This document shows, piece by piece, positions 45,564 to 56,369 of a stretch of DNA of 64,000 nucleotides. Position numbers and translations under genes: made by a program. The DNA lies in NCBI GenBank assembly GCA_000697055.1, contig JNDT01002356.1, positions 248,001 through 312,000 of the forward strand, given 5' to 3'. The stretch comes from Saksenaea vasiformis B4078 (taxonomy: Eukaryota; Mucoromycota; Mucoromycetes; Mucorales; Saksenaeaceae). How positions within the stretch are numbered: position 1 is the first letter of the stretch; each line of letters opens with the position of its first letter. Under the pieces are notes generated by a model that made no database searches, was not told the DNA's origin, and worked only from the letters and a program-made list of their open reading frames with translations.

Positions 45564-46180
45564 CTACGCCAACCACGACAATCCAGCTAGGCACGAATTG
45601 ATGCTACTTTTGTCAGTCAGCTGCTTGACTTTGTCCATAATGTCTTTCATCTCCGTCTTGTTGGTCATCACCGAGCAGTCGTTCACCGACGGAATGTCGT
45701 AGCAGAGAGTGTAGTAGTTCTTCACTACTCCATTCACTGTCTTGTTTTCTTGGTAATAAACGCCCGTGCCCCTTACAACTAGGGATGCGTCGTAGCCAGC
45801 TCGTGAATCTTTGGTGAGTAAATAGCACATATTTTTGATTTGGGTTGGGTTCTTCGGCCCATTTCTTTCTGTTGCCTCTTCTTGCGATACAGTTGACTGG
45901 GGAAATCTGATTGAGCGGGCCATTGGATGTGTATGCATGGTGGCTACTTTTGGTCCATCTATAAAAGTATCCCTCGACCGTATTGTTTGCAAAGAGTTGT
46001 TCATAATCAGTGTTAAACACTAGAGACCCTCTTCCTTCGCGCTTGTTAGCAGAGTCCCAGACACAGATGCCTTGAGCCCCGAAAAACGCCGCTCCGAGGA
46101 TAAATCCAACAAAGGCGTGCACATACGATGCCCCAGCGAGGGCCAGAAAAAAAAATAAGAAAGGCTTGCAAACGTTTCAT
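45564..46180 (-). pseudogene. Secreted-protein gene with two frame breaks
   Basis: ATG 46180 opens MKRLQAFLIFF, a signal-peptide start, but the 9-base A run at 46147-46155 (T run on the coding strand) puts it one base out of frame with the downstream hydrophobic stretch (LALAGASYVHAFVG). The middle frame carries ICVWDSANKREGRGSLV and runs to about 45850. The best C-terminal frame, offset by one base, has GYDASLVVRGTGVYY, CYDIPSVNDCSVM and ends NSCLAGLSWLA. Several Cys and N-glycosylation sequons (NNT, NKT twice) support an extracellular protein. A TATA-like element lies at 46244-46250 on the coding strand. I do not recognise the family. Two homopolymer or indel errors could equally hide an intact gene. 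Confidence 0.55.
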
Positions 46181-46531
46181 GGATTATCGAGCTTGACAGA
46201 GAAGTGATGAGACGCAGAAAAAGCAGGAAATAAGAAGTATCCGTTTTATACTCTTCAACTTACGCCAGTGTGCAGTTCGAGGAACACCATGGTCCTCACC
46301 ATCCTTCAGGAATACAGGGATGCGTTTCTGTTGTCACTGCTAGTATACAAAGTTTGGACGGCGAAACGATTATGCGCGTAATATGGCGTACACATTAAAA
46401 TATACCTTTCAATGAAGCCAGAAAACGTGTCATGCAGGTATCTGTTGCAGCAGTTTGGAAAATTAAAACACCCGCACGTGTGATAGCCAATTTTGATTAA
46501 GGTTTACTTATTCGTTTGCTTTTAATACCGC

Positions 46532-47025
46532 TTATTCGTAATGAGCAGCCCTTACGTCAGATGCAGGTGTTGCTTCTGTTTCCCCGTTGATGAAGTCGGT
46601 CGAATTAAGAGAGAACTGCACGATCGTATAGATAAAGTAACATAAAATGATAGCAATGGACCAACCTATTACGTACTTTGGAACAAGTGAATACAACACT
46701 GGAGCTTTACCAAATATACAAAATGTTCTATGAGGAAGCTGACAGAGAATTGGTCGGTCGGCAATGTTCATTTTAGAAGGAAGATGTAGGAAACTACGTT
46801 AAGCACAAACCATAGGCGATTGAAGGAAACGCCATTACGCATAACAAAGCTTAATTTTTCAGAGGATACAGTTACCGAAAATTCTTGGTACAACAGTTCA
46901 GTGTGACTTGACATGAACGTACAACAGATTCTGATATCAGCATTGTCTTCCGAAGAACATATTGAATACAGGTCTCTCATATGTTGTATCCTGGATACTT
47001 CGTCGTGTATAGCCATAATCATCAT
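46532..47025 (-). CDS. Possible small single-span membrane protein
   Basis: Two exons, 46798-47025 and 46532-46738, join in phase 0 through a canonical 59-nt intron (GTAGTT donor, CTGTCAG acceptor) to 144 residues. The C-terminal exon has one clear membrane segment (YVIGWSIAIILCYFIYTIVQ) followed by a short polar tail with NST and ending AAHYE. The N-terminal exon is protein-like but contains no known motif. The first codon, ATG 47025, is one of two adjacent ATGs. It might be the last part of a larger gene. I do not recognise the family. Confidence 0.4.
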
Positions 47026-48530
47026 AAACCTGTGGTCATGAGGTTACTGAGCAAGTATAAGACCTACAGCGTGAAAGATGATGGGGATTTCCAATGAGTT
47101 AAACTATACGTTAGCCTAATTACAGTCCGCTATCCTACTTCCCCACGCTAAACTTTGATGTGTCGATGTACTTTTTTTTCTTTTGTACCACAGTATAGTG
47201 AGCTCTTTGCCTTGTAGTATGAACATCACCGAACCTTCATTTAGGGGTGATGCAACCTGCATAACCCGAACTATGGAATCATTAGCTGCATACGTGACGC
47301 TCTTCTGAAATGATAGCTCTGCCTAAGTAGACGATGTTTGAAAGTGGATAGGATTTCATTTAGATGGTATTGCCGCGAACGATGTGCTTTGATGTTTAGA
47401 TATAATAGTTTGAGCGGTGACCTATTGGTAATACTTGATGTAAAGGTATTGACTTCTTCATAAGCATTTCTCGATAGTGATCTGACAATATTATGTCCTT
47501 CGGAAAACTTTATTCCTGTGGATACTTTGCACTTGCCATCAAATCTTCCAACTGGACCGAGACTCAGGAAAATAAGATTGCTAATTTTTCTTGGCAGGCA
47601 ACTGTACCAGCCAAAATTACTGCAGAGCTATTTGTAAGTATTGGCGTTGCTAGAAATCTAGGGCGTTTGTTCTCAAACTTGCAAACATATCGTACAGTCT
47701 TTGTGGAAATCAAAGTGTATCTAGATGTTCTGTAAAATTAGCGCAAGCTCCATTGTTCCCATTAACGACTGGAAATAGATGAAAACGGAGACGTAAAATG
47801 ATCAGGTATTTTCTACTTTTCATGCCTTGCAATTTTGGCAATGGGTACTTTTTACATGGTCCCCGAGGCAAGATGAATGAGGTGCATACAGTTACATACT
47901 CAGATCAACCGCAAAGACATGAATAAGTTGTACCTATCATCAAAGCAACTCCATCGCCTTCTTGTTAACGTGCCCCCCTTAGTGATCTTCTATTCTAGAG
48001 AAATTGTTTTATATGAACGGGCTTTGTCTATTGAGTTTAGCTCGATTGTATTCTTATCGGGTACACAGTGTGTAGTGCATTTACAGGATTTTCCTATGAT
48101 TTTGGGTCTATTCGAAATTACTCAGCGTTACTTCCCAATGAAGCATGCGTTTTGAAGTGGGTGTCTTTACGTTCATGTAACGAACAGTTCACGTTTGGAT
48201 AACTACAGTCCGCGTTAGAGCAGTTCACATTTAGAGTGAAGGATTCCTCTGTCGGAAAGTGTAAAAATGTCCTAAGCAAGGAAAATGTTCCGCCAAAAGC
48301 AGTACGACGTTTTGACGTTTTGACGATTCATTGCATCAGTGGCAGTTTCTCTACGCGTTATCACAAAGCATAGAAATGTTTCATGATGAGCTCATACCAG
48401 AATCATCCGTACTTAAAGAGGCGTATGAATTATTTTTTATTCTTCGGCTCTGTTTACCTTTAACATCCTGGGTAATGATGTCAATTTATTATACCTGCAA
48501 GATTATTCACGTTTTCTGCCTCTTGTTTAG
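47026..48530. other. Gene-poor region upstream of dispersed repeat copy
   Basis: It contains an 80-codon plus-strand frame with ATG at 47493 (MSFGKLYSCGYFALAIKSSN) and a frame from 48331 that leads into the repeat copy. Neither is convincing alone. The rest has frequent stops and a low GC content. Confidence 0.35.
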
Positions 48531-48925
48531 GCTGCATGACCTCCGTCCCGAACCGTCTTGGCCGTGCGTGCAACTTATGTTCACCACTTAAGTAAGTAAA
48601 CGTTATCATACTCAGTATCACTGGTTTTTTCTTTCGTCCCTTCACCCGCGCCCACCGCTTCGGTGCGGAGTTGGATCCCCGTGTAAACACGAGATTATCC
48701 CTTCGGGGGGGATAAGTAGAAGACATCAAAGCATCTTTCATTTACTAACCATGGACTATTTTTTATGCTGCCTGAATAAATTTTGCGTCCACTGGAGAGA
48801 CCAAGTTCACGTAAGTTGATTAATCTTCTGGCGTAAAATTAATGTACTGACCACCGCATATTCAATTCTTCTTTAGCGCAAACCAGGCTCTTCAGAGGCG
48901 CAAGATTTTATTTAGAGTAGCTTAA
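48531..48925 (+). repeat. Second copy of dispersed spliced sequence (inverted relative to 12.6-13.15 kb)
   Basis: It aligns with the minus strand of 12765-12974. Shared features are an intron of about 60 nt ending TTTAG at 48530, the PEPSW-coding block, the block TTTTGCGTCCACTG near 48781, an intron with a GTAAGT donor (48811) and an ACTGACCA..TTCAATTCTTCTTTAG 3' end (48876), and the start of the last exon through CGCAAGATT. Frames differ from the other copy by several indels, so this one is decayed. An insertion of about 163 bases at 48568-48730 splits it. The conservation of both introns and exons shows the ancestor was a spliced gene. Confidence 0.65.
48568..48730. mobile_element. Hairpin-rich insertion within repeat copy
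   Basis: This segment has no counterpart in the 12.6 kb copy. Its core carries three successive GC-rich hairpins: CACCG-CTT-CGGTG (48653-48665), CGTGT-AA-ACACG (48680-48691) and TTATCCC-7-GGGATAA (48695-48715). No obvious terminal inverted repeats or coding capacity are visible. It may be a short non-autonomous element, a structured RNA gene or a rearrangement. Confidence 0.4.
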
Positions 48926-50405
48926 AAAATGGTTCAATAAACATTATATAGAGAAACCGACTGCCATGTAAGCCATTGGCGATTTATGGTACACAAAGTG
49001 CCAGGCTTTATACAGAGCGAAAACAAGCTAAAGTCCGAGTAGAAGCCATGGCTTCCAAAGCTTGAACATAGAGTATGCGTTCCTACTAAACAGCGCGTCG
49101 GGCTGCTGTCTAACGGAACTGAGTAAGACAATGCCTTCCGCACACGTGGGAGAGGAATCATCACCAAATAGTTTTCCAATGCGTTGTGAAAAGTCGAAAG
49201 GTTTTCCTTTTGCTCCACTGGAATAGTATACCGTTAGGGCAGCATTTAAGAGCATTGATCTCTTTACTGCGGCCAAGAGGATTGAGAACATACGATCTAA
49301 GTAAACTTTGGCAGTCTCCGGTGAAACGTGACGCGGTCTCTTTTTGTTACCGCTATTATGGGAGACGTGAAGTGTTCATTCTGGCGCATAGGCAGCGCAT
49401 GAGCCAATCTTCCGTATGCACATAACCCAGGATTCCCTTCATCATTACAAGCTCCGAGTCGCACGTGCCACAGGCACGGACGTTGATGCCGATCCTTTTA
49501 TCCCGGTCTTTAAATCTGAGAGATGCTATTGGGATGTTTGCTAATGACAAATACTAAACTGCCGTGGGGATACCTTGCTCGAAGGAAGGCCCGTTTCGCT
49601 TCATTCGGACCATCTTTTTACTAGTTACTCCTGAAACCCAGCACTCAAAGAGATACGAACTGATGTGAACTCACTAAATACCCATTGATAATTGCTTTTT
49701 GAGAACACCGGCAGATCAAGATCATATCTCAGAACCAGCGTTTGACATTCTTGACCAGAAAAAAGCCGACCAAATAGTGCAATAAACGGCCATTTATAGG
49801 GATATAGTGTGGAAATCAGAAAATAGGAAATGAAAGCACCGAGCTGCTTAATCTCCCACTCCTTTGTTGCACCTCTACCGGATTGTTTGGTATATGGAAA
49901 CCATGCGCTGTCCTTAGTCTCAGGTACGAACGCTTGCTGTAATTTTTGATACTCGTACTATTGCTTAATCATTCTGAGTTTATGTTTGTACGTATCAGAA
50001 CCATACGGTCAGGGAACCTTTGTCTTATCCATATTCATGCGTTTACCAGATCGCTTCTCAAGACATTGGGTTGATAAAGATAATCAGAGCATTGGCCAAT
50101 CGAAGATGAATAAGATGTGTGAGAAAAAGAAGACAGGTCTTCCCCGAAAATTATCAATTGCTTCCTGTTACCCGAAACATTCCCTGTGCCAGATAACGGA
50201 ACCAAACTCTGTATGGACACGAATACGAGCGTTGGACCAACGTAAAAGGACTACCTCTCCAGCGCAAAGTCTATTTAGAGGAAACATCAAATGGTCTTAA
50301 ACTGACAAGCGAATCGAAGTAATTCCAGTCACCTGCAAGTACATTGTCAAACCAGTGCAATGCAATCGACAAGCCACAGCTAGACACCTCTTCTTCTTTC
50401 GCAAC
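48926..50405. other. Decayed region with protein-like minus-strand fragments
   Basis: Minus-strand frames at 49028-49291 (contains GKPFDFSQRIGKLFGDDSS), 49356-49550 (contains RIGINVRACGTCDSELVMM) and 50035-50220 look protein-like and co-oriented but are separated by stops and shifts. The CxxC in the middle one hints at a metal-binding protein. I could not join them with splice sites. They are probably remnants of one dead gene or of an element. Confidence 0.35.
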
Positions 50406-51373
50406 ATGGTATTATATTTCACGAGCAATGGTATGTCCAATGTGTTTCCGTCACTTTAAACAGTAGCTAAATCTATAGTATAGTGGTTGACCCTCCTGTC
50501 ACCATCTATATGGGCAAGGACAAATTTGAAAGTAAGTGTACCATGAAACGCGTCGATCGATGGTTCTAGCTACCTACATTGCTATTTCTTGTGATAAGAT
50601 GAAGATCTGATCAAGTACGGCTTCCCTGAGGATATTTGGTAAGGAAGTGCTGTCTTAAATATGACGCCGTAAGACACTGAGCCGTATGTGAAGGGTAGGT
50701 TTATGTTAGGAAAAACAAATTGTTTAAGCTTGCTTTGGACGGGTTAGTTCCACGTGGATAAGTTGTCGAGTGCACACGTGTATGTCCGCCTTCAGCCAGG
50801 TCAGACATGGGATGATATACCGGAACCTGTGATAGAGGATTGTGCACAACTGGTCAAGGCAAATAGCATTGAAGGCAACAAAAAGAATGGCATCACCGTC
50901 ATTTATACACCTTGGGATAACCTGAAAAAGACGCCAGGCATGGAAACTGGTCAAGTCACATTCTTCAATCATAAGAAGGTAATCTTTATCGGGGACACCA
51001 GTATATCCGTTTTGCTGATCCCAGTTCAGGTTAGACGAGTGCATGTTGAAAAAAGGATCAATGAGATTGTCAATCGATTGAACAAGACAAAGGAGGAGCG
51101 CCATCCCGATCTTCAACACGAGAAGATCCAAAGAGAAAAGAAGGATCGTAAAGCAGCACGTGAAGAAGAATTTGCTCAGGTACCTGTCCTCTTCTTTTAT
51201 AGACAGCACTGATGATCCTTTTTTTTTAGCAAGAGATTGCTCGCCAGAAAGCGGAGCAAAAGCGCAAGGCCGAGAAAGAGATTCAGGATATGTTTGACGA
51301 AAGGAATATGCAGAGCAATTGGAGGGAGCACGAAGTGGAAGACGTTAATGCGGCAGAGGAGGATTTCATGTAA
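50406..51373 (+). CDS. CCDC25/Jlp2-like NFACT-R (DUF814) protein
   Basis: Six exons, about 50406-50430, 50484-50531, 50599-50638, 50747-50978, 51030-51179 and 51230-51373, give 212 residues, close to the length of the animal protein. It starts MVLYFTSN and carries [39 protein letters not shown] and a basic coiled C-terminus ([20 protein letters not shown]). The NFACT-R domain is shared with ribosome-associated Rqc2/NEMF. The human homolog has been described as a membrane DNA sensor; the fungal role is unknown. The junction between exons 3 and 4 is odd: the conserved Trp codon is recovered only if the intron ends one base before the AG, so that junction is non-canonical or one base has been lost. 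Confidence 0.9.
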
Positions 51374-53199
51374 CGTGTAACAATGATACATTAAATGGAA
51401 TTCTAGCTACTCTGAGTGAACACTGCTCTAAAGAGTCTTGATATCCGCTAGGAAAGAAATAAACATTTAGCACAATGCATCAGTCAGATCTCAAAACCAT
51501 ACTTACAGGAACTTGGTCCTAGTCAATGCAAGACAGCTGTTAAGATATCTAGGGGTTGACATTGGTACGCTTGAGACAGATTGAAACAAACGTCAGGCAG
51601 AATATAGAAGGGACAGTAGACATGAGTAGTCTTGATATAAATAGTCGATCCACGTGTTTCCTATGAACTTTGAAAAGAACAGAACTAAAGGTTGTGGCCT
51701 TTCCTTTAAATGGCACTGAGCATTCAAACGAAAACGGCTGCAATTTCATACTGCAGGGCACGTTACTGATGGTTTAATCAGGATCGAAGGAGAAAAAATT
51801 GAAAATAACATGATATCAATACTAGATCAAATGCCGAAGGCATGGGCTTCGTTCTTGGCACAGTAAATATAAGTGACTACATGGGAACGGCATTTTATCG
51901 TTGAGACCATCTGGAGAGCAAGTATATAACAGAAAGATGGAGCGTCACAATTGATATAGTACACTTAACCATGACCACCTTTAGGTTTAACAGTGCTCTC
52001 CTTTCCTTGAAAGGGTAGATGTCCGCATGTATTCCACGGCGCTGGTAGCTGCGATCCATCGCTACAATTTTACTCTATTGTGGTAATCTTTGAGAGAAAC
52101 GTGGTTATCCGACATGACAAAGTTTGTATGAAAAAGATAAATAGATGTGCAAGTGATTACAGGGTTGTACGCATACACACATGCGTGTGCTTAAAGCGAG
52201 ATGTCTTTAAGGATCCGACCGTACTACAACCATCTGCACTATCAAATATCTTATGCTACGACCCTGAGGTACGTCGACAGATACACCACTCTTGGGCTCT
52301 TCCCATCTCCTTTAATTTGCATGTATTTACATCATCTGTTGCTCGATCCCGTGGAATATCTGGTAAAAGACCGTGTCTGCTAAGTAACGCACAACTAATG
52401 AAGCCTTTTTGGAGCCAAGTCCATTAAATACATAGCTTGCTAAACTTTTCTCGATGGGGGGGCGTTTCACACGAAATGATGCGTGCATAATGCTGTGAAA
52501 CCCTTCATCCACTGGTGCAATCTACACAATCCTTCCGGGCTCTGACTGAAGGACCCTTGCGCCATAGAGCTCTATGCTCCATAACACAATTGAATTGCGC
52601 TACGTGTTGCGCGTACTTTGAAACTTTCCCAAAATTGTAAAATTTCAATCAGTTGCCCTTCAGATGATGTTACCCGAGCCCAATTATTTCGTCGGTGTCT
52701 TGTACGACCTATATCCTCTAACTGAAAAAATTGGGTCGTCTTTAATTTCTCAAACTGTTAAAATAGAAAACTCAAGTAAACAAATTTAGGATAACCTTTC
52801 TATTCATCAAATATCTTCCATCTCGCCTGGGCAGTCTGGATATCAGCAAAACGCTTTCTTGCCTACAGTTGGAGGAAACTATATTTTTTATTGAATGTGA
52901 TCTGAGCTTCAAGCACCACATGGGCTGCTGCAGAAGTCTGCTACTAGCACAGACAGTTGTTCTTTGGGTGCCAAAACGTTAGGAGACCAATACGAAAAAG
53001 ATTTGAGTCTCAGCGTAAAATTGCTTTCAGTGCAATGGTGATATTTTGAGATCATTTTCCAAAGTCTTTTTTTGTGCAGTGTAACCGTGCTGAAAACGTG
53101 TTGATGGCTATTTAAATCATACTTGACTATTTCAAGGTGTTCTACCTACCCTCTTCCCATTACTTCCCTTAACGACAGCTAAGCTGTACCTTGTTCACC
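51374..53199. other. Long intergenic region
   Basis: About 1.8 kb with no supported gene. Open frames at 51549-51761 (minus) and 52080-52427 (plus, containing DPTVLQPSALSNILCYDPEV) are short and lack splice or start support. The right end is the promoter of the Thr-rich protein gene. Confidence 0.4.
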
Positions 53200-54413
53200 A
53201 TGAGATCATGGTTCCTTCCTTTCCTTATGATTGCCTTGTCCTTGGCGACCATTGCGTCGTGCAAAGCGCTCTTTGATTCACCAGTCACACGGGATCTTTT
53301 GACAGAAGGTTTATCAGATCAAAAAGTATAAAGCCGTTTACGTGTACTAATATATAACCTACAGATGCTAATAGGAAACTCGCACCCCGCGATCGCCATG
53401 AGGATGATCATCCCAAAGCTAGACAGCACACTGCCACTACCACTACGCCTACCCCAACACATCGTCACCGCAAAAGTCGTCCCACAAAAAAAGCAAAATC
53501 CTCCAACAAACCTAAGCATACCCCATCGCCATCCAAAACCATCAAGGCCAAACGTCCATCTAAAGCGACTACACGTCCTCACAAGCACAAGAAGACAAAA
53601 GCTGCCACTCACAAGAAAACTTCTGTTGGTACTCATGTCACGACGAAGCGGCCAAAGACAACCACGACAACCACCACGACGTCGCATCAACACCCAAGCA
53701 CTACCACTAGAAAGATTAGGACTACTACAAAGGTCAGCACCACAAGAACAACAACTAGAGCTGCGACCACAACAAGCGATAGAACCAGCACTAAAACCAG
53801 AACTACCACGACGACGACGACGACCACGAGTACCGCTACTACCACCACTACGCAAATGAGCACGCTTAGAGGTGCCAGCACTGAGACCGCCAGTTCCACG
53901 TCGACGTATTTGGCTATGACGCCAAAATTAGCAGCATCTCCCTCAGTCGCAGCTCAGCCTAATGCTCCTCAAGAAGAGCAAAGGGTTCCTGCCGCCTCCC
54001 GAGAGGTGGATGCACGTCCGACAAGTGCAGCTGCAGGTATATCGGCCAGCGTTGCGGCAGGCTGTATCGCTGCTGCTGGGTTGGCAGGGATGATTGTCCA
54101 TCGTCGCCGGCAACCCGAAAACTACGATATGAGCAGTGATCCGGGACCACAGCTGCAAACGCATTGGCGACCCCAATCGTTTATGGTAGCAGTGTCGGGT
54201 GCGGTGTCTAAACTGCCGAAACGTAACAACTCCACCGGATTGCGATCGGTGCTTGGAACGATCCGGCGGGCGACGTCGTGGAAATCGAACAAATCAAAGA
54301 AACAAGGCGATGAAGAAGCAATTGCCTATGGTGTTGCTGTTACCACACCTTCCGTCCAGCCTTATGTTAACCAAGAGTTTCACGAAGTAGACCTAAGAGG
54401 AAATCATCCTTGA
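53200..54413 (+). CDS. Thr-rich (mucin-like) type I membrane or wall protein
   Basis: Two exons, 53200-53308 and 53365-54413, give 385 residues. A signal peptide (MRSWFLPFLMIALSLATIAS) precedes a basic Lys/His/Arg/Thr stretch, then a Thr-dominated region of about 120 residues with runs of six to nine Thr, a typical O-mannosylation platform. One hydrophobic segment (ISASVAAGCIAAAGLAGMIV) and a stop-transfer HRRR follow, then a cytosolic tail of about 110 residues containing two basic Ser/Lys clusters. The layout resembles fungal Msb2/Mid2/Wsc-like surface sensors, but no cysteine-rich WSC domain is present, so the sensor role is inference. The donor GTTTAT is unusual. Confidence 0.78.
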
Positions 54414-55517
54414 ATTGAAACATGAATCTACCCATTGAGAAATGTTTACTTTCAGCATTCTTTATTTGTGTACATTTCTATTTTTTTTCCTTTCTTTTTC
54501 GGTTTACGGTGACAATGCGAAAACATTGAAATTTGATCCATCCCGAAGCATTGGTCGGCCTATTAGGAACTAAATTAATGGTTAGGAAATATGTCAGAAA
54601 CTATCCTTTTGTCGTGGTTACCTGGATTTTTCATATAGTTCTGCACCCTTTTAAAGCTATTTACGTTATGATCTGCTTGTCTTACCGTTCAATTTTGCGT
54701 TCATACCAGACTTCATTCGCTACATACAAAAGATTTGTGCGTTTTCCCCGTTCTTTTTTTACTTCTAGCCTATCCAACCGCTGCCCCAAGCTATCATGGT
54801 TATAAACTTCCCCCTTTAAATGCAAGGTAAATTGATGCTTGCACGAAAAGGTCTATCTATCTACTCTTTCATGTGTCGGGCGACAAAGCCGAACAGATTT
54901 ACATCGCTTCGAGTCTTGTGCAATGCGTTATCTGCTACTACCCGGTCCTGCCATATCGAAATACCTACTCCAGTCACGCCCGCTTGTAACAAGCGTAGTA
55001 TTGTCCTCTATCATGAGATCGAAGTAACCTTCGATGGCAAGTAAAAGGACGTGCGAGTGTGGTCCGTTTACCAAACATGATTTATTTAATGAAGTGTAAG
55101 AAAAAAAAAAGTTGATTCAATAAACAGTAATGTCTGGGGTAACACAACCGTGAGATGTCCACCGCGCGAATGGGGTACTTCTACCCATTTTATCCGGGTG
55201 CCGAGTGCGATTTGCGAGAAAAAAAAAGGGCAATTTTGAATTGGCTGAGGTGAAAACGTGCCTGCCATTGGGAATGAATTCTGATCTAGCCGAAACTCAA
55301 TGCACCCTGGCCTGCGAAGTTTGTTTCTTCGTCTTATTTGTTTGTGTCCTCATCCAACCTGATCGTTGAAAGCTAATATGCTCACCATGTTTTGATCTCT
55401 TAAATTAGTCTGCACTCTATGATCTCATTCTTACAGAGCATGAGCTTTTTTTACGTGGGTAGTTGCTTGATTGGGGATGGAAAGTCTAGAAACGATATCA
55501 AACGAGAGGCGTGACGT
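54414..55517. other. Intergenic region
   Basis: 3' flank of the Thr-rich protein gene, then about 1 kb with no supported gene. Poly-A tracts near 55100 and 55220 and several small frames (54533-54805, 54820-55044) show no features. Confidence 0.4.
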
Positions 55518-56120
55518 CTAATAACCAGATCGCAGCTGCTGGGTCATTGCCCAATGCGGTGCTGCGAGGTTACAAACAAGATGGGATCGTAGCGATTGTA
55601 CAGTCGAGTACACATCTTCCGGACCTGCCGAAAGTTTGCTTTCGATCTGAAAGCCGGATTTTCTAAAAGACTGATGATTTAACTGTAGGCAATGTGTATG
55701 TGATATGTATTTGAGGCGCAGGGAACGGGGGAGACCGAGTGTGTCGTGTCTCACAAGATGTACCCCGACGGCACCACCATGTCTATCAAAAGTGATGCCA
55801 TCAGCCTCGTTGCTGTGATAGTGCGAATTGTTATTTGATCACATCGATTCAGAATGATTGTTTCGGGATCAATAAGAAAATAGAATGGGGGACCAGCCAC
55901 GTTGTTTTCGCCACATATCGTCAAAAGTTTACCCGTGGATGATATGTCAGCACCGTTTTCTCGGCGCACTCGGATCCACTTGACGCATGCGTAATCAAAA
56001 TTCCCGCGTTTCGATCTTCTTGTGGAAAAGATCCTGTATCACATACGGCTACCTGTTCCCCCGAAAAAGGATCACGGAACGCAACAATGCCAAGCATTTC
56101 CCAATTGACGACAAACTTTA
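55518..56120 (-). pseudogene. Broken or unresolved coding sequence, unrecognised
   Basis: On the minus strand the protein-like frame changes at least twice along a continuous 600-base stretch. The first part holds VNWEMLGIVAFRDPFSGEQ and VAVCDTGSFPQEDRNAG. The middle, shifted, holds WIRVRRENGADISSTGKLL and FYFLIDPETIILNRCDQ. The last, shifted again, holds GGAVGVHLVRHDTLGLPRSL and ends HWAMTQQLRSGY. The switches are not at obvious GT-AG introns, so this looks like a gene with indels, although short introns cannot be excluded. The FRDP..GE..AVCDTGSF segment may hint at a tubby/LURP-like or scramblase fold, but I cannot support that firmly. Confidence 0.45.
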
Positions 56121-56369
56121 TAGGAAAAAAAAGATATGTACAAATAAAACAAAAAATAATTTGATCAGTGAAAGAGAGACAAAACAAGTGAGTTGAGAGA
56201 GCTAGAGCGGGGAACAAGAAAAAAGAGAATCATATAAACAAGGAAAGGAGAGGCATAAGAACAAAAAAGAAAAAATAGAAAAGAGAAAAAAAAATACACA
56301 CAGCAGCATATGAACATGGTATGAAACGAAAAGAAAGAATGAGAGAAAGAAATCAGCATAGTAGCGCTT

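Noticed and set aside
44987..45601. Two short plus-strand frames upstream of the broken secreted gene
   Set aside because: No ATG context, splice partner, domain or codon bias to support genes.
49356..49550. Possible transposase zinc ribbon (CGTC motif) on the minus strand
   Set aside because: A single CxxC in a 64-codon fragment is not enough to name a transposase. It is kept only as a protein-like fragment.
53319..53899. Long minus-strand frames (Val/Gly/Arg-rich) opposite the Thr-rich gene
   Set aside because: They are the reverse complement of ACC/ACG Thr codons. The plus frame has a signal peptide, intron and membrane span.
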